Source: Azolla caroliniana (Eukaryota > Polypodiophyta). Taken from it: 64,000 nt of DNA. The stretch's first letter is position 1, and the number at the start of each line of letters is the position of its first letter. A program made the translations under genes and the position numbers. The DNA is taken from assembly GCA_043228905.1 (NCBI GenBank), contig JBHGNT010000015.1, positions 15,748,001 through 15,812,000 on the forward strand, given 5' to 3'. The notes below the pieces were generated by a model. The model was not told the DNA's origin. It was given only the letters and a program-made list of their open reading frames with translations, and made no database searches. Shown piece after piece: positions 1 through 13,251 of this stretch.

Positions 1-233
1 TGATGTAAAAAGTATATAGGAAGTCCATCAATTCCTGCACATATTTGTTTGTTCCTATCCCCAATAGCGCCCTAGAATTCATGCATACCTATAGGGGTAT
101 TTAGTTAGTCCATCATCTTAGTTGTAACTTTCCTTGGTATCCTATTTATTATATTTCTAAAGGCAACCTGATCAACTTCATTGCATACCTTTAGTAGTTG
201 AGTATAATAGCTTGTGGCTATTTCAAGCATTTC

Positions 234-1451
234 CTATTTGCATGTGGTCGTTGTGCCATCTATCTTTTTTAAGCATGAAGGTTGAATATTGGATCCTTTG
301 CATTTAACAGATTCAAAAAATCCTTTAGTAACCTGATCTCCTACCCTCATCCAGTTGGTTGCCTTACTTCGATAGGCATAGGTACTCCTAAGTTTTTGGT
401 ACATCTCTAATTTGCTTTTGGCCTCCTCTAGTTGAGCCTCAATCCATACATTATGTGGGTATACTTCTCTTAGTCGTTGCATAGAAGAGAGGGACCATTG
501 CATTCTCTGCATTTTCTCCCTTATCTCTTTTCTAATTTCAATCGCTTTTTGTTGAAAAAACCCTACACATGCCTCAAGTTTCCCAGCCAACCTATGAGCA
601 GGGTCAAGATACCTCCGTTTGATATTAGACCATATTTTCCATATATCATCGATCTGTTTAGTATCCATGACCAATTCTTTGCATACCTTCACATTATGTG
701 GCTTGCATCGATTGTTTTCTTGTATGTGCAACAGAATTGGGGCATGATCAGAGAACATTGTACTCAGACAAATAATGCATCTGCCTTTCCTATCCATGAG
801 TCGAGGGTCCAAATACCATCTGTCCAGCCTGGACATCGTCCTCCCATGCATGCTTCCTCCTCCTCTAGAGTATCGAAGAGATTTTTCTATCACATTATAT
901 GCTAAACAAATCTTATCCCATGCATCCTTCTCTGCCCCCTGCACCGTGCCATTTGCATTGCCTCTTCTATCTTCTGGATGCTCCATCATATTAAAGTCTC
1001 CTCCAATGATCCACAACTCAACATATGGTTTCTTAGCCACTAATTGCAACCAGAATTCTTGTCTTTCAACAACTGAATTTGGGGCATATATGTTTAGTAT
1101 GCCCAAGTGCCCACAACTATGTTTTATCCTTATGTAGACAGCACGACCCTCTATTAAACTCCCCCTGCCTATACAGTCAGCAGTAAACTTAGCTTTCATA
1201 GCTATAAGTACTCCCCCATGAATCTACTTATCCCCCATAGTTGCTGACCATGTAGTGGTTCAATTCCTAGGGCAAATGCTTCCAATTTTATCGATCTTAT
1301 CCCCATTTAGATGGTGCTCCTGCACCAAGATAATATCACGCACCACTGCCTCGGTGCAACGCCGAATTTCAGTAGCCAATACATCCTTTTTCATCTGGAA
1401 TTGGGTGCCACCAATTCCTTGTATATTCCAAGTCAGCAAGCTAAGATTCAT
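234..1451 (-). pseudogene. LINE endonuclease domain (exonuclease-endonuclease-phosphatase fold), broken
   Basis: The N-terminal strand of the fold (LTWNIQGIGG, then DIILVQEHH) is read at 1260-1451. After stops and a frame shift near 1200-1260 the rest is read at 234-1199. There the catalytic signatures are visible in order: GGDFN, SRLDRWYLDP and SDHAPILLHI. A helical linker that precedes the reverse transcriptase follows, with NWMRVGDQVTKGFFESVK. The domain nicks target DNA in target-primed reverse transcription. The break between the two parts makes this a pseudogene. Confidence 0.85.
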
Positions 1452-2303
1452 ATAACGTGCACCTTCTGAGGCCCTACCAATGCATTTTCTGCTTCCAATA
1501 TGGTAGCTAATATCCTATCTTGGAGATTTTCCTCTTCCAATTGTGTCAGCATTTCAGGGTTGTATACCATGAATTCCGTGATCAGTTTAGGAAGCTTCCT
1601 AAATTTCACATTTATGTAGCATATGCCTTGTTCATTCGCCTTGCCCGAACTCCAGATCAAGGCATCTTTCCATTGTCTTTTCATTTTCACCCCTATTGCG
1701 GTACCATATGATGAGTCCACATGAACATCCATTTGTTGTTCCAAACATCCAAGTGCTTCTTCTCTAGTGTGTGGTTCCTTATTTCCCAAGGCCAGAATAT
1801 AGGACAGACTAGCGATCCGTCCTTCATCAATACATTTACCATATATATTGACTCTACACATGTTGTCCTTATTCATCTCACTTCCACATATTTCCTTGAA
1901 CCACTTTTTGCCTGTCAGTTTTAGTTTGATCTATTGTCCAATATTTGAGAGGGGGGTCGCCTTGTATTGAAGGTTCCAGTTCACTCTTGGCCATTTACGC
2001 ATCCCTTTATTTTTTTCCATCCCCTTCACGTCCTCTTTTCTAGCACACATGTGCCTTTTCATTTTTGCTATCCCCTTAATATATTGGGATGTCACCACTG
2101 ACTCAGCTTGCTCTTTCAAGGGGCTTACGACCTATCCTACATTTAATTCTCCTACCTCATCCATACTTTCATGAAGCATCTGGTCAATATCATCCCCTAC
2201 CAAATTGTCTTCCTAGTGTAGTTTCTCCATATCATTAATTGCTTCCACATAATTGCTCTCATGAGTTGCCTTCGTTCTTGCTTCCCTTTCATTAGGTTTG
2301 TTT

Positions 2304-2804
2304 TCATTGTCCTCTATGGTTAAGAGTGCATATATTGTTTCTAAGTGGGAGCCATTCTTGTCCAACCATGACTTTTTGTTTGCCTTTATAGGTGTTATAT
2401 TTCCATCCATCTTCATTCTTACTCATTGCATGGTTTATTAGTTGATTATTCCATTGCATCATACTTGTTTTACTTTTCCACCCTTGCTTCTCATTTCCAT
2501 GATGCATGTTCTCCTTTCCTCTAGGGCATTCTCGGGCCCTATACCCCATCTGTCTACATGCAAAGCATTGCCCTAGGAGTCCCGCATACTCCACAGTTTG
2601 TACATGGTCAAACATTTGTTTACTGCTCAACAACATCAATTGCAGTAAGGTCTTTACATCCGAAACAATTAGTTTGATCCTCGGTGTTTCACTTATTCTC
2701 TCTGTAAGAGTTTTTTCCAAGCATTGACCTCCCATACTTTTGCCAATGGCCGGGAGAAAGGACTCCCATTGCTTAGGTAAACCAAGGAAAAAGGTTGTTG
2801 CCAC
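2304..2804 (-). pseudogene. LINE ORF1 (gag-like, CCHC-type knuckle) fragment
   Basis: The fragment has about 166 residues. The N-terminal half contains a PRIKLIVSDVKTLLQ stretch typical of the segment before the knuckle in plant LINE ORF1 proteins. It is followed by CFACRQMGYRARECP, a CX2CX4-[Y]-X4C zinc knuckle in which tyrosine sits where histidine is expected. ORF1 proteins bind the element's RNA. The reading frame is lost after 2304. Confidence 0.75.
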
Positions 2805-5760
2805 TGTAGGATTGCCTATTCAAGCATAAGCTTTACACATGTCATTCAATTCGATATTGTTCTCGACAATGACCCTAAAATTAAGTCTAGAGAAATCGAA
2901 CGAGTTGTTAATGTAAACTTCCCACGCAATTTAAAAAGGTAAAGGATTGAAATATGTATCTATTAATATTGGACTTAAAAGAGTGAAGTAATAGAAAATA
3001 TTACGAGAAAATTAACATAAATGGGAAAACTTATGAGAAAATAATGTTATTTGGCACTTAATGCCTAGACTCTAGGTTAATGATAGTTATAATATTCAAT
3101 GAAAATGTCAGTAATTACATAATATTAATCTTAAACACCATACATAAGCTAAAAGTTTTGAAAAGTGTGTTTCTCACATTAACATTCACTTTCGCAAAAC
3201 TATGTTAATATGCTCGTCAACACCATCATATCCCCAACATCGATGAAAATTGTTATACATTGATATTAACTTTGCCCAACTATGATGAGATTAATACCTT
3301 GTCGATTGTTGTTGAGAAGGATTGGGTGGTGCAATGCCCTCTAGACGTTTAGTCGGGCAAGAAAGTATCACTCCTCAACCTCTCGCATGCATTGATGGAT
3401 TAATTAATTCACATAGGTGAAACCTCGAATTCTATACTCACTTTTACTCACAAAACACTTAATACAAAGAAATGCCTCAAGGCTTACCTTAATCGATTAT
3501 TTAATTGACACCTAATTAACAGATGACTTGAGATCAACCTAACCATGGTCATAATACAGAGCATCAATTCCTAATATAGATGCCTAATGCCCAAACTAGA
3601 GATTATAATGAGGGTCAAAGCTTAATATGTGTGTGTGTGTGTGTGTGCACGCACATGTGTGTGAGCTATAACTTGCAAAGTGAAGAAGAATTAAAAGGTT
3701 TATAATTTCACCTTTATGCCTAGTGTACATATTATAGTTGTGGCCCTTTTTGTGTTTCTAAATCTTGATCTTAAGATTCCTCTAGTTTGTCCCTCTTGGT
3801 ATAACACTTAACTTGGGTACCAATCTCAACTTTGCCGCATGAAGTAATGAACATGAGGTGTACAACATTTACTTAACATACATCTTGGCCCCTTTTTATA
3901 AGTATTTATGATATTTGGAGTTTTTTTCTTTTGTGATAAGTCCTACTATAAAAACGAGCAATTTTTATAGCAAGAGATTAAATAAAAAATGAGCAATTTG
4001 GTTGAGTAACTTCAAAGTACAATATCTTTAGTACCATCAATGGGGTATAATTATACAAATCCAAATGTTAAATATGTGTACATAAACAACATTAGGATGA
4101 AGTTGAAACACGCTTGAAATATCATAGCCCAAACTTATTGCACCAATGACCATTGTTGCGTCTTAAATCTAGCGAGGACACCGTATGTATTGAATATAAT
4201 ATCAATATACTTTGTAACGTCATTGTTAGGTCCAAATTCAAGTTAGGACACCTTATGTGCCAACATTCTTTGTCGGCGGACAAGGGGTTCCCAAGTCCGC
4301 ATTTTGCAATAATGTTCATGAATGATTGTAGCGTAATGTCATGACTCGTGGGTTTGACATTCAAAAACATACTCTTATGTTTTCTTCCTTGAAATTTTTG
4401 AAAATCGATAATATGCATTCGATGGCTAAAAATGATGTATTTTTTTGCATTGTTTTGATTGGACTCGTAGATAATACTAGAGGATAATAGAGTCATTGCT
4501 TTGGTCCAGATTGGCTCCTTCATAGATTTGAACATGTTTTGCCTTCTTCTTTGACAATCATAACCTTGGGGACTCGATCAATGTACTTTGAAAATAAAAA
4601 ATGGACCTATATATGTATTTGAAAGAAAAACACTTACCACAATTTATTGCTACTTGTCACATTTGATCAATACATTATATCTAAACTTTCATGAAATGAC
4701 ACACAATTTCATATCGTCCACGCAATAATAAAAGATAGATATTAAATATCAACGAAGTCATAGTTGAACAGTGAACTCTTGCTAGCCTCTATTTTACTTA
4801 CATCTGGAATCATTTTATGAAGTGTTGTGATTTTACAAAAAGTTGGATTTTAAAAGTTATAATACAAATTATATGGAGTTTTGGAAAGGTCCTCAACCAT
4901 GACTTTGGTGATGAAATGCACACTAACTAAGTTAGGTCAAGTAAATCAAAATATGGTGCCAACTTCCAAAGCATTGACAAGTAGATAAGAAATATGCCAT
5001 ACCTATATACTTACAATGCGTACTTACTTTATATAAATTTAAGAGACAACTGGAGTATCGATCGAAAACAAAGCAATGAATCTATTTATGACAAATAGAC
5101 AAAGATTTAAGCTATAGGATGACTGCATAATAACGGGTGTTTATAAAGACATAAAACGGTTTGTGTGATAACAAACTTGAAAACAAACAATATGAGCAAG
5201 CATAAATACATTAAATTGGAGATGATAAAAATACGAAGACATATTAAAAGTCAATCAAACCTTTTGTATTTGTGGTCTACTTTTTTCTAGGCCGGAATTC
5301 GTCAAAAAAGGTGGTTGCAATTTGGAATGCCAATGTCAAATGGTGTTCGATGAGTGTCGACATCATGCGTGACGTGACACTCCTTTTTTCTTTTCTACGT
5401 TCATTGTAATGACAAAGGAAAAAGAATTGAAATTGCCACACCACAATGACATTGGTGTGTGTGTGTGTGTGTGTGTGTAAGAAAAAAATTCGGGAAAATA
5501 CGTGTATGACATAGATGAGTTTGATCAAAGATTGGTTGCCAGCCGCATGAAAAACGAGATAAATCACGTAAATTGCATCATATAAAATGATTAAAAAAAT
5601 TCGGTGAGGATATATGAATATTAGACTTTCTCGACAAGAATAAGGAACTTGGCTTCACCGAATTGCGAGGATTACAATATTCTCGAGAGGTTGTTATCTT
5701 ATTAGGTAGCGAATAAGCCTCGGATGAATTTTATGCTTCTTAAATTAGTTATTAATATCA
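2805..5760. other. Intergenic, AT-rich, no gene recognised
   Basis: No open frame here resembles a known protein. The short ORF on the minus strand near 4122-4535 has no recognisable motif and I do not call it. Dinucleotide GT runs occur at about 3631-3647 and 5455-5478. Nothing else stands out. Confidence 0.5.
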
Positions 5761-5767
5761 AGAATCT

Positions 5768-5887
5768 GGAACCGTAAGAACCGAGAGGACGAGAAGCCGA
5801 AGGAGCTACTTTCACTTCCCAAGCAATCTGGGGACTTCCGGAACCGTAAGAACCGAGAGGACGAGAAGCCGAAGCAGCTACTTTCAA
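5768..5887. repeat. 72-bp tandem duplication
   Basis: A block beginning GGAACCGTAAGAACCGAGAG occurs at 5768 and again at 5840. About 48 bp are nearly identical (ending CTACTTTCA), with one clear mismatch. It lies about 1 kb upstream of the CIPK start codon. Confidence 0.85.
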
Positions 5888-6025
5888 TTCTTAGTGATCT
5901 GGCTTTTTTCTGGGGAGTTCCATCTTCATCTTCAAGTTTCAAATTGTTTTTGGGGGGTTTGGTTCGGTTTAAGTTACAATTTTTAATCAAAAGGTTCGGT
6001 TTAAACCGGTCCGGGTTTAAGGCTT

Positions 6026-6059
6026 TCGAACCGAACCGAACCGAACCGAACCGAACCGG
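6026..6059. repeat. (GAACC)n pentanucleotide repeat
   Basis: Six consecutive CGAACC-type units lie about 0.8 kb upstream of the CIPK start codon. Complementary GGTTCGGTTT copies lie just 5' of it (about 5960-6000), so the region could fold. A related GGTTCGG-rich region sits upstream of THF1. Confidence 0.85.
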
Positions 6060-6206
6060 TGCTAAAAAGAAAGAAAGAAAAAGAGGAGGTGAGGAGAAGG
6101 AAAAGGATGTACTCTGTTTTTCTCTATGTATGAAAGATTTTTCCTGGAACCCAACAGAGAGAAAGACAGACAGAGACATAGTCAGAGCTTTTGGAAGAAG
6201 AAATAA

Positions 6207-6299
6207 AGAAAGACAGACAGACAGACTAGTCTCATTGCACACAGTAGTTCTCTTCCTCTCCTTTGTTTGTTTGTCTGTCTGTCTGTCTGTCTGTCTCAA
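6207..6299. repeat. Inverted GACA / TGTC tetranucleotide repeats in the CIPK leader region
   Basis: An (AGAC)n run at about 6207-6227 faces a (TGTC)n run at about 6264-6298 across a loop of roughly 40 nt. If transcribed, the pair could make a long hairpin in the 5' leader of the CIPK mRNA. The transcription start is unknown. Confidence 0.7.
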
Positions 6300-6878
6300 C
6301 CATAAGATTGCTAAGCTCAGCATATTGCAGAACAGGAATAAAAAACAGAGCCTTTCTCAGCCATTGGTAGATACACACAGTAGGAGAGAGAGAGAGAGGA
6401 TTTAGAATCCATTAAGAATAAGAAGAAAGCCCAAAGTCCCCTGTTACTTCTTATTTGTTTTCTTTTCTTCAGCATTCGACCCATTGATTGTTATGGTTTT
6501 GTTTTTGTTGATCCATTGCTAGATAGAGCGATTGGAGATTGAGATATTAGGATTCACGGTGCCATTGATCAAGGGAGCTAGATTTGAGATATTTCCCTTT
6601 TCTTATCAGGACTCAAGCTGCCTTTGATCAATAAATATACTCGTTTTTTTTAATTCCTCAAGCAAAGAATTGAAAAAGAGCCCAAGGAATTGAGATATTA
6701 GGGGTTTTGATTTCTCAAACAAAGTATTGGATATCAACAAAGGAATTGAGATATTAGGGTTTTCAAGTCAACATTAAAAAGAGCCTAAAAGAACTGAGCT
6801 GTTTGATCATTTCTCTGGGTTCAATCAAAAATTTGAAAAGAATCAAAATTTGGATTGTGGGTTGAGTTTTCTTTGTTG

Positions 6879-9800
6879 ATGTGGGGGATAAGTAAGATGG
6901 ATCCTACAGCTTCTAAAAAGAAATCTCACATTGGGATGTATGAAGTCGGACGCACGCTTGGAGAAGGTCGATATGCAAAAGTGAAGCTTGGGCGGCACAT
7001 AGAGACGGGGAGCCAGGTCGCCATTAAGATCATGCAGAAGGATCGTCTCAGGAAGGCTGACAAGCTGGTCAGTCTTCTCCCTTTATATCCTCCTGAAAAC
7101 GCCCTAAAAACTAAACCTTGCATATGAAAACCCTAAAATTCAAAATGTTACATATAGGAAACCCCTAAATCATGTTGTTGTGGCTACTATATTGATCACA
7201 GGTTCGGCAGGAGATCTCTACAATGAAGCTCATAAAGCATCCACATGTAGTTCGACTCCTCGAGGTGAGCCAAGTAGAAAGGATTGGGCAAATTTATATT
7301 CATGAAAGCCCAAACGTAGACAATATCAACCTCTTACTATTTTATGAGTCCTAGAAAATTCTTGTAAAAATTCTGCAAATCTTTTGAAAATATTCATCTT
7401 TAGGAATGACACAAATTTTCAAAAGCCTTGCAAAATACGAAGCCATGTTGTCAAACGTTTTTCCTATTCTATTCCCCTTTGGGTGGGAGTTGAGGCATTT
7501 GGTGCTTTATATTGGTGGGCTTTAACCTCTTCTTGCTCAATGTCATGCTATAGGTTATTGCGAGTAAGAAAAATGTGTACATTATCCTCGAGTATGTTCA
7601 TGGTGGCGAGCTTTTCGATAAAATAGTAAGTTTCTCTTGAACCTGGACTAGTTTAAATAGTGAATTCTATCTTTGCATTGGCTGATTGATTCCTTTTACA
7701 CTTATGCCTAAAGGTGGAAAAGGGAAGGTTGAGTGAGGATGATGCACGCAAATACTTCCGACAGCTCATTCGAGGTGTAGATTATTGCCATAGCAGGGGA
7801 GTCTATCACAGGGACCTCAAGGTATTGTCTGAACTCAGTTATAAATGCTGGCTGTCTGTGCATTTTTTCTGAGATCTTGATATATGTATATACATATACA
7901 TTTATGACATTTGCATATTGCCTTACAATCTCTGCATGTTGTTGAGAGCTTGTCATATGTGTGTGTGTGTGTGTACGCGCGCACGCTCTGTGTGTCAAGC
8001 TATGCTAACGTGTCTTACTTTTTGCTTTGGGCAGCCTGAAAATTTGTTACTGGATAGCGTTGGCAACTTGAAGATTTCTGATTTTGGTCTAAGTGTTCTA
8101 TCTCATCAACAACGGGTATGCATTCTTTTCCATTTACATGCACATGTATGCTGTGAGGCTCCTTGAAATTTCAAAGTCTCTCAATACATGAACAGAAGGT
8201 CTTATGTTGACTATTGCACATTCCTAATATTGTGACTATTCTTTGTACAGGATGATGGCCTGTTTCATACCACATGCGGGACACCCAGTTATGTAGCTCC
8301 TGAGGTACTGTTCTTTTTAGTCCTACATTTGATTTTTGACAAAACGTTTCATTTGCAGAAATAGATTTATTTATGTACCTTCTTGTTTTTTACACACTTA
8401 TAGGTTTTGGATGGAAAAGGGTATGAGGGTGCCCCGGCAGATTTATGGTCCTGTGGTATCATCTTGTATGTATTACTAGCTGGAACATTACCCTTTAATG
8501 ATTCAAACCTTAGCAATCTATCATTGAAGGTATATAAGTTTGGATGCTCACCTTGATATGTGAGCACATGGGCAAAGTTAATTTATCTTGCTTTTAACCG
8601 AACATTTGTTACCTACTTGTGTTTGGTTCTAAATGGAGCTTGCTTATGCCAGATACATAAAGCTGAGCTTGATTTCTCTTCGACTTTCCCAACCGAACCT
8701 CGAGAGTTGATCAGAAAACTGCTGGATCCTAATCCAAAAACGGTAAGAGTATATTTCTTTACATGATTCTCATGCTTATTCCTGCTCTTTCTTACATATG
8801 TATATTTTCTATGTATGTTTTGGATGACAGCGCTTGACTATTCAAGGGGTATTTGAGAATGAATGGTTCAAGGCTGGGGAGTTGCTCGAGACAGAGACAT
8901 TTGATGACCTTCAATTGTGCCCTGCCATTGATGACGATGTAAAAACCAACTAGCACTTCATTAAGGATGTTTGTTGTGTTGTCTGCAATGCGTGTATATT
9001 TATATAATATTTGAATTTTGTATTTGTAAGTGTATGTGTACATGTACATACGTATACATACAGATATGTGCATGCACACATGTTTCATATTTATATGCTA
9101 CATGTATACATTCATGCACATATTTACATGATTACATAACATAACATTATATGTGTTGACATTGTTAATCATTATGTGTTGGTTTATCAGCTCATGCAAG
9201 ATGTGCCGATAGGAGATAGCAGACCTGTTCTGATGAACGCATTCGAGATCATTTTAGCCTTGTCAGAGGGTCTAGATTTGTCGGGGCTTTTCATTGAAAA
9301 AGAGGTACATATTTAAATGCCTTCGAATAAAGGATGTTGTCTCAACTTCATCATGAGCTGAATAAATTCATTGATTTTGTATGCAGGAAACACATAAGAA
9401 AGAAGCCAAATTTGCCTCCACGCATCCCGCAAATGAGATCATGCTTAAAATCGAGGAATTTGCCAGGGGCCTTGATTATAGAGTGTGGAGCAAAAATTAC
9501 AAGGTATAGTATCTCCGTTTATGATAGGAAAACGATAACAATTCCTGCTTTTGGTTGCAAACTATCATAGTTTTTTAGAATTGCCATTTGTTGATCAGTT
9601 ATGGAAAATGAATTTGTGAAGCCATTATTTCTACAAGAAAAGCGTCAGCAGAAGTATGAATACTAAATGCTTTTTACAACGCATACAACATAAGACTAGA
9701 AACATTGAAAGAAGAGGGTACACATGCACTCTTAGATATCCTTGGAAACATGAAAAGCATGCACGGATTGTGACTGAAAACCTGAATGCTCAATATGAGT

Positions 9801-10687
9801 GGGAATTAGATTGACCATAATAAATATCTATATTATCAGAGCCAGTGCTCAGAAAAAGGAGTTGCCATTCACTAAAAAATGGTGATTGAGAATTTGAATT
9901 TGTGGGATGGGAACAAAATCCTACAGAAATATGTGAAATTTCTGCTAGAAATCCAATAGAGTTTCTATTATTTCATAGCAAAGAGAAAAAGTCTGCTGAA
10001 CAATTTTCCAAAGATTGTTATCTATCTATCTGTATATATATAAATATTGTTATCTATCTCTCTATCTACATATGTTAACAATCTTATTGTCTCTATATGT
10101 GGGACTGTGTGAAAAGCATTTATGGTTATGCCAATATCTTAATTCTACTTATGTGTAGTGCAGATGAATCTACTGAGCTCTAAGCCAGGAAGGAAGGGCT
10201 TCATATCGATTTCAATAGAGGTACATAATGCAAACACTTTTGAGTAGAGCTTACTTACATATAACATTACTTCTCAGAAATTTAAGAACACACTGATTTA
10301 ATGTCTATCTATCTATATCTATCAACTCACAGGTCTTGGAGGTCACACCATCTCTGTTCATGGTAGACATGCACAAAACCAATGGTGACACATTAGAGTA
10401 CTGTGATGTGAGTAAACATTCAATGCAAACCTTACAAACTATAAAAGACCAAAAACCCTGAAAGCCCAAAATCTGTGCCCTAAACTCGAAACCGTTTGAA
10501 CCCTAACCCTAACCTTATCCCCTATAAAAACTAAACCCCAACCCCTAACTCTGAAACTTAATCTCTGATCTCAAAGTTCTAAGCACTAAAACTTTGTGGT
10601 TCTATTTTGCAGTTCCAACAAAAGCTGTCCGTAGGATTGAAGGACATTGTATGGAGGGCAGAGGAGACCACAGAGTCTCAAGTGTGA
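6879..10687 (+). CDS. CBL-interacting protein kinase (CIPK / SnRK3), 14 exons
   Basis: Serine/threonine kinase that receives calcium signals through CBL sensors and commonly regulates ion transporters. Exons: 6879-7067, 7202-7264, 7554-7625, 7714-7821, 8035-8115, 8251-8304, 8404-8529, 8653-8742, 8831-8938, 9191-9304, 9387-9503, 10164-10220, 10333-10407, 10613-10687. All introns are phase 0 and the model closes at 442 aa. Visible motifs are [12 protein letters not shown] (glycine loop), VAIKIM (lysine), VYHRDLKPEN (catalytic loop), [14 protein letters not shown], the NAF/FISL motif [17 protein letters not shown] (about residues 311-327) and a C-terminal phosphatase-interaction region ending [10 protein letters not shown]. 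Motif wording is closest to the intron-rich CIPK3/9/23/26 subgroup as I recall it. The loop between the lysine and the C-helix looks about three residues short. A second in-frame ATG at 6897 could be the real start. Confidence 0.93.
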
Positions 10688-10733
10688 TTTTGTTTGTCTG
10701 GATCATGCATAACTCCTTTGCCCACGCGGCTCA

Positions 10734-10739
10734 AATAAA
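10734..10739 (+). terminator. Candidate polyadenylation signal of the CIPK gene
   Basis: AATAAA occurs 47 nt after the CIPK stop codon. This is a match to the plant near-upstream element only; no transcript end is known. Confidence 0.4.
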
Positions 10740-13220
10740 AAGAATCCAAAGAGAAATTCACAAAGATAAAAAGCATCCGCAAAAGTCCGATTCAGGGCTG
10801 AGCAGCAGTGATGGATCGACAATGGTAATTTCTCGGGTCATCGAAATAGAAACACACCTGACATTTTGTACATTGGAATGAGTTTTCGAAGGCAAAACTC
10901 CCTTCAGACTCTGCATTTGTAAGAGGTGGTGGATTTGCAAACCCACACACGATTGAGTTCCTTTCTTTGTATACCTTTCCCATTATTCATTTATTCTTGG
11001 AAGGAGAGATTGGCTTCTAATTCTTCCTGACCATTCTACCACCCATCATAACCAGTGTGCAAATTGTTTTGCTTTTCTTGAGGTCATCGAAATTCATGAT
11101 AGCCCCCCATTCCGTACTTCCCTTGGTTGACTGTTTCTTTATTAATATGCTTCAAAAAAATAATGATGCTAATAAAAACGACTTGTGTTTGATATCAAGA
11201 CTTTTTGTGATGCTATGTTATATGCCGCCACAATGTGAACTTTCTTTTGAACATAACATGTGGATGAAAGTAGGAAAACTAGCAACAAGAGTAGATCATT
11301 TAGAGAAGTTATGTTAATCCATGTTAGTGTGTTCTTGATTGTCTTATAGTCACCTTTTGATGGGCATTGGATTTTTACACCCCTCAAGTTCAAACATTGG
11401 AGAGGAAACTATGCATCAAACGACAATGGGTATACATAAACTACATTGGACAAAACTGCAGTTATTAATGTAACTACACCTCACAAAGTGCTATATAGCC
11501 ATTTGAATACTTCATTGTGCACTTGAGATTGGATATAGAGAGGAAATTATTCTTGTATAACTATAATTGTAATGGAATGAGAATTGATGTTGGGCACCTT
11601 CAATATATCTTAATATCCATAAGTTCTCGAATACTAATGATGTACATATTATATATCCATGGGATTTGAGTAAAAGAGTAAGAGGGTGCATGGTATAATA
11701 TTGTTAGAGTACATACCATGCATCAACAAGTGATACATGAGGTATGTCCTTGAGCTTGGACACAAACGATGTTGAAAATGACTATGTAATAAAAATTTGT
11801 AGCACTACATGATTCTTTACTTATTTTCACTTGAGATGGTATGCATGTGGCTAACTTTATTGTTATGTGTCTATATTCACTTGGGATGGTATGTGGTGGT
11901 CATCCATCGCAATGTGCACATTTTGGGTAGCCATACACTCCACCATATTGGACTAAGGCCAATGGTGTACAAGGATACTCCATGGGGTAGACTTACATAC
12001 AAGGGGATACTAGATTAAATAAGATCAGAAATATTTACAATCAAGAAACCATTTATCAATTGGTTCATTCATTACATGCATGTTGGTTCATTGCATTCAT
12101 TACTTTGTTGAAACCAAAGTGAAAAAAATACTATATTTTTTCTTACTATTGCCTTTGGATAGGATATATACTATGGAAAAGTACCAGGATATGCCTAGAA
12201 GTTCGTCTATTTACCAGAATGCCCCTAGAAGTTCCAAATTTACCAAACTACCCCTATGCCCAAAAAATTACACTTTATAAAGTAATTATACACTCAAATC
12301 TACAAGCCCTATTTACCAAAGATGGAAGAAATGGACTCGGACTAGCCTTATTTACCAAATATTTGAGTGTATAATTACTTTATAAAGTGTAATTTTTTGG
12401 ACATAGGGGTAGTTTGGTAAATTTGGAACTTCCAAGGGTATCCTGGTACTTTTCCCTATATACTATTATCTTTTGGGGGAGCATCTAATAAGTGACCCAC
12501 AATTCAGATTTGGCTACATAAAGAATTTGGTAAATAAGATAATTTAACTATACAAATCCCATTTTTCTTAATTGTTTATATGATGCGGGCACCAAGTGCT
12601 TTGAGTACCTATAGCTCCAAGTTTTGAGGCATTTGACATGTATTGAGAACATCAAATTTGCCAAAATTAGTATGTGCAAAGTACAACTCCCTTCCCCACA
12701 TGGTATCTCTTAATTAGGCACAATAGCTTTACCAAATGGAATATGATGGGCTCTCAAATTACAAATACATATGATGTTAGATTTGGGAAGTTGTGGGTGT
12801 AATGCATTCTTGACACATTTACATTTTCAGTTTTTTTGCGGCTGCACCATACATGAATAGAAGTCCATCCAACCTATTATTATGTGCCGTATGTATAACA
12901 CATGACAGTCCTAGTGTGTCTCTCAAACCATATAACACGATGATTAAAAGAGAGAGTAGAAAGTGAAGATTCAATGCATTTTCAGAGTGCGAAGAGCGCT
13001 AATGTTTGGCTAGATTCCAGACATTAGGGTTTGGGCGTTATCTAATCAATTATATCGAATTAGTGCATCGGTAGAGTGAGATCTTATTTTGTCATTAATT
13101 GTTGGTCGGAACAAAAAGTGTGGTCGATGTCTTGAGCATGTATGTGCCCATGAGGAGAAACAAGTTCTCATATTATCTTCTTCATTTTCACCTTTGTTTT
13201 GAACAACAAAAACCATAGCC

Positions 13221-13251
<31 letters not shown>

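Larger units (their letters stand above)
1..2804 (-). mobile_element. Degenerate non-LTR (LINE) retrotransposon, running off the left edge
   Basis: Read from 2804 downwards, the minus strand gives a gag-like ORF1 with a zinc knuckle, a poorly recognisable spacer ORF (1448-1876) and then an apurinic-type endonuclease. This is the order of plant L1-like LINEs. The reverse transcriptase would lie beyond position 1, outside the window. Several in-frame stops and frame changes (around 1255, 1450 and 2300) show that the copy is dead. No 5' end or target duplication was found near 2800. A purely cellular endonuclease is unlikely because of the ORF1-endonuclease pairing. Confidence 0.85.

Noticed and set aside
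3631-3660. Direct-repeat (CRISPR-like) interpretation of GT-rich and minisatellite tracts
   Set aside because: The genome is eukaryotic, the units are simple repeats and there are no spacers.
5745-6323. 192-residue minus-strand ORF before the CIPK gene
   Set aside because: Composed of translated TGTC and GGTTC microsatellites and the 72-bp duplication; no protein-like character.
10500-10560. CCCTAACCCTAACC run in the last CIPK intron as telomeric DNA
   Set aside because: Only a few imperfect AACCCTA-like units within an AAACCCTAA-type intron sequence; too short and irregular.
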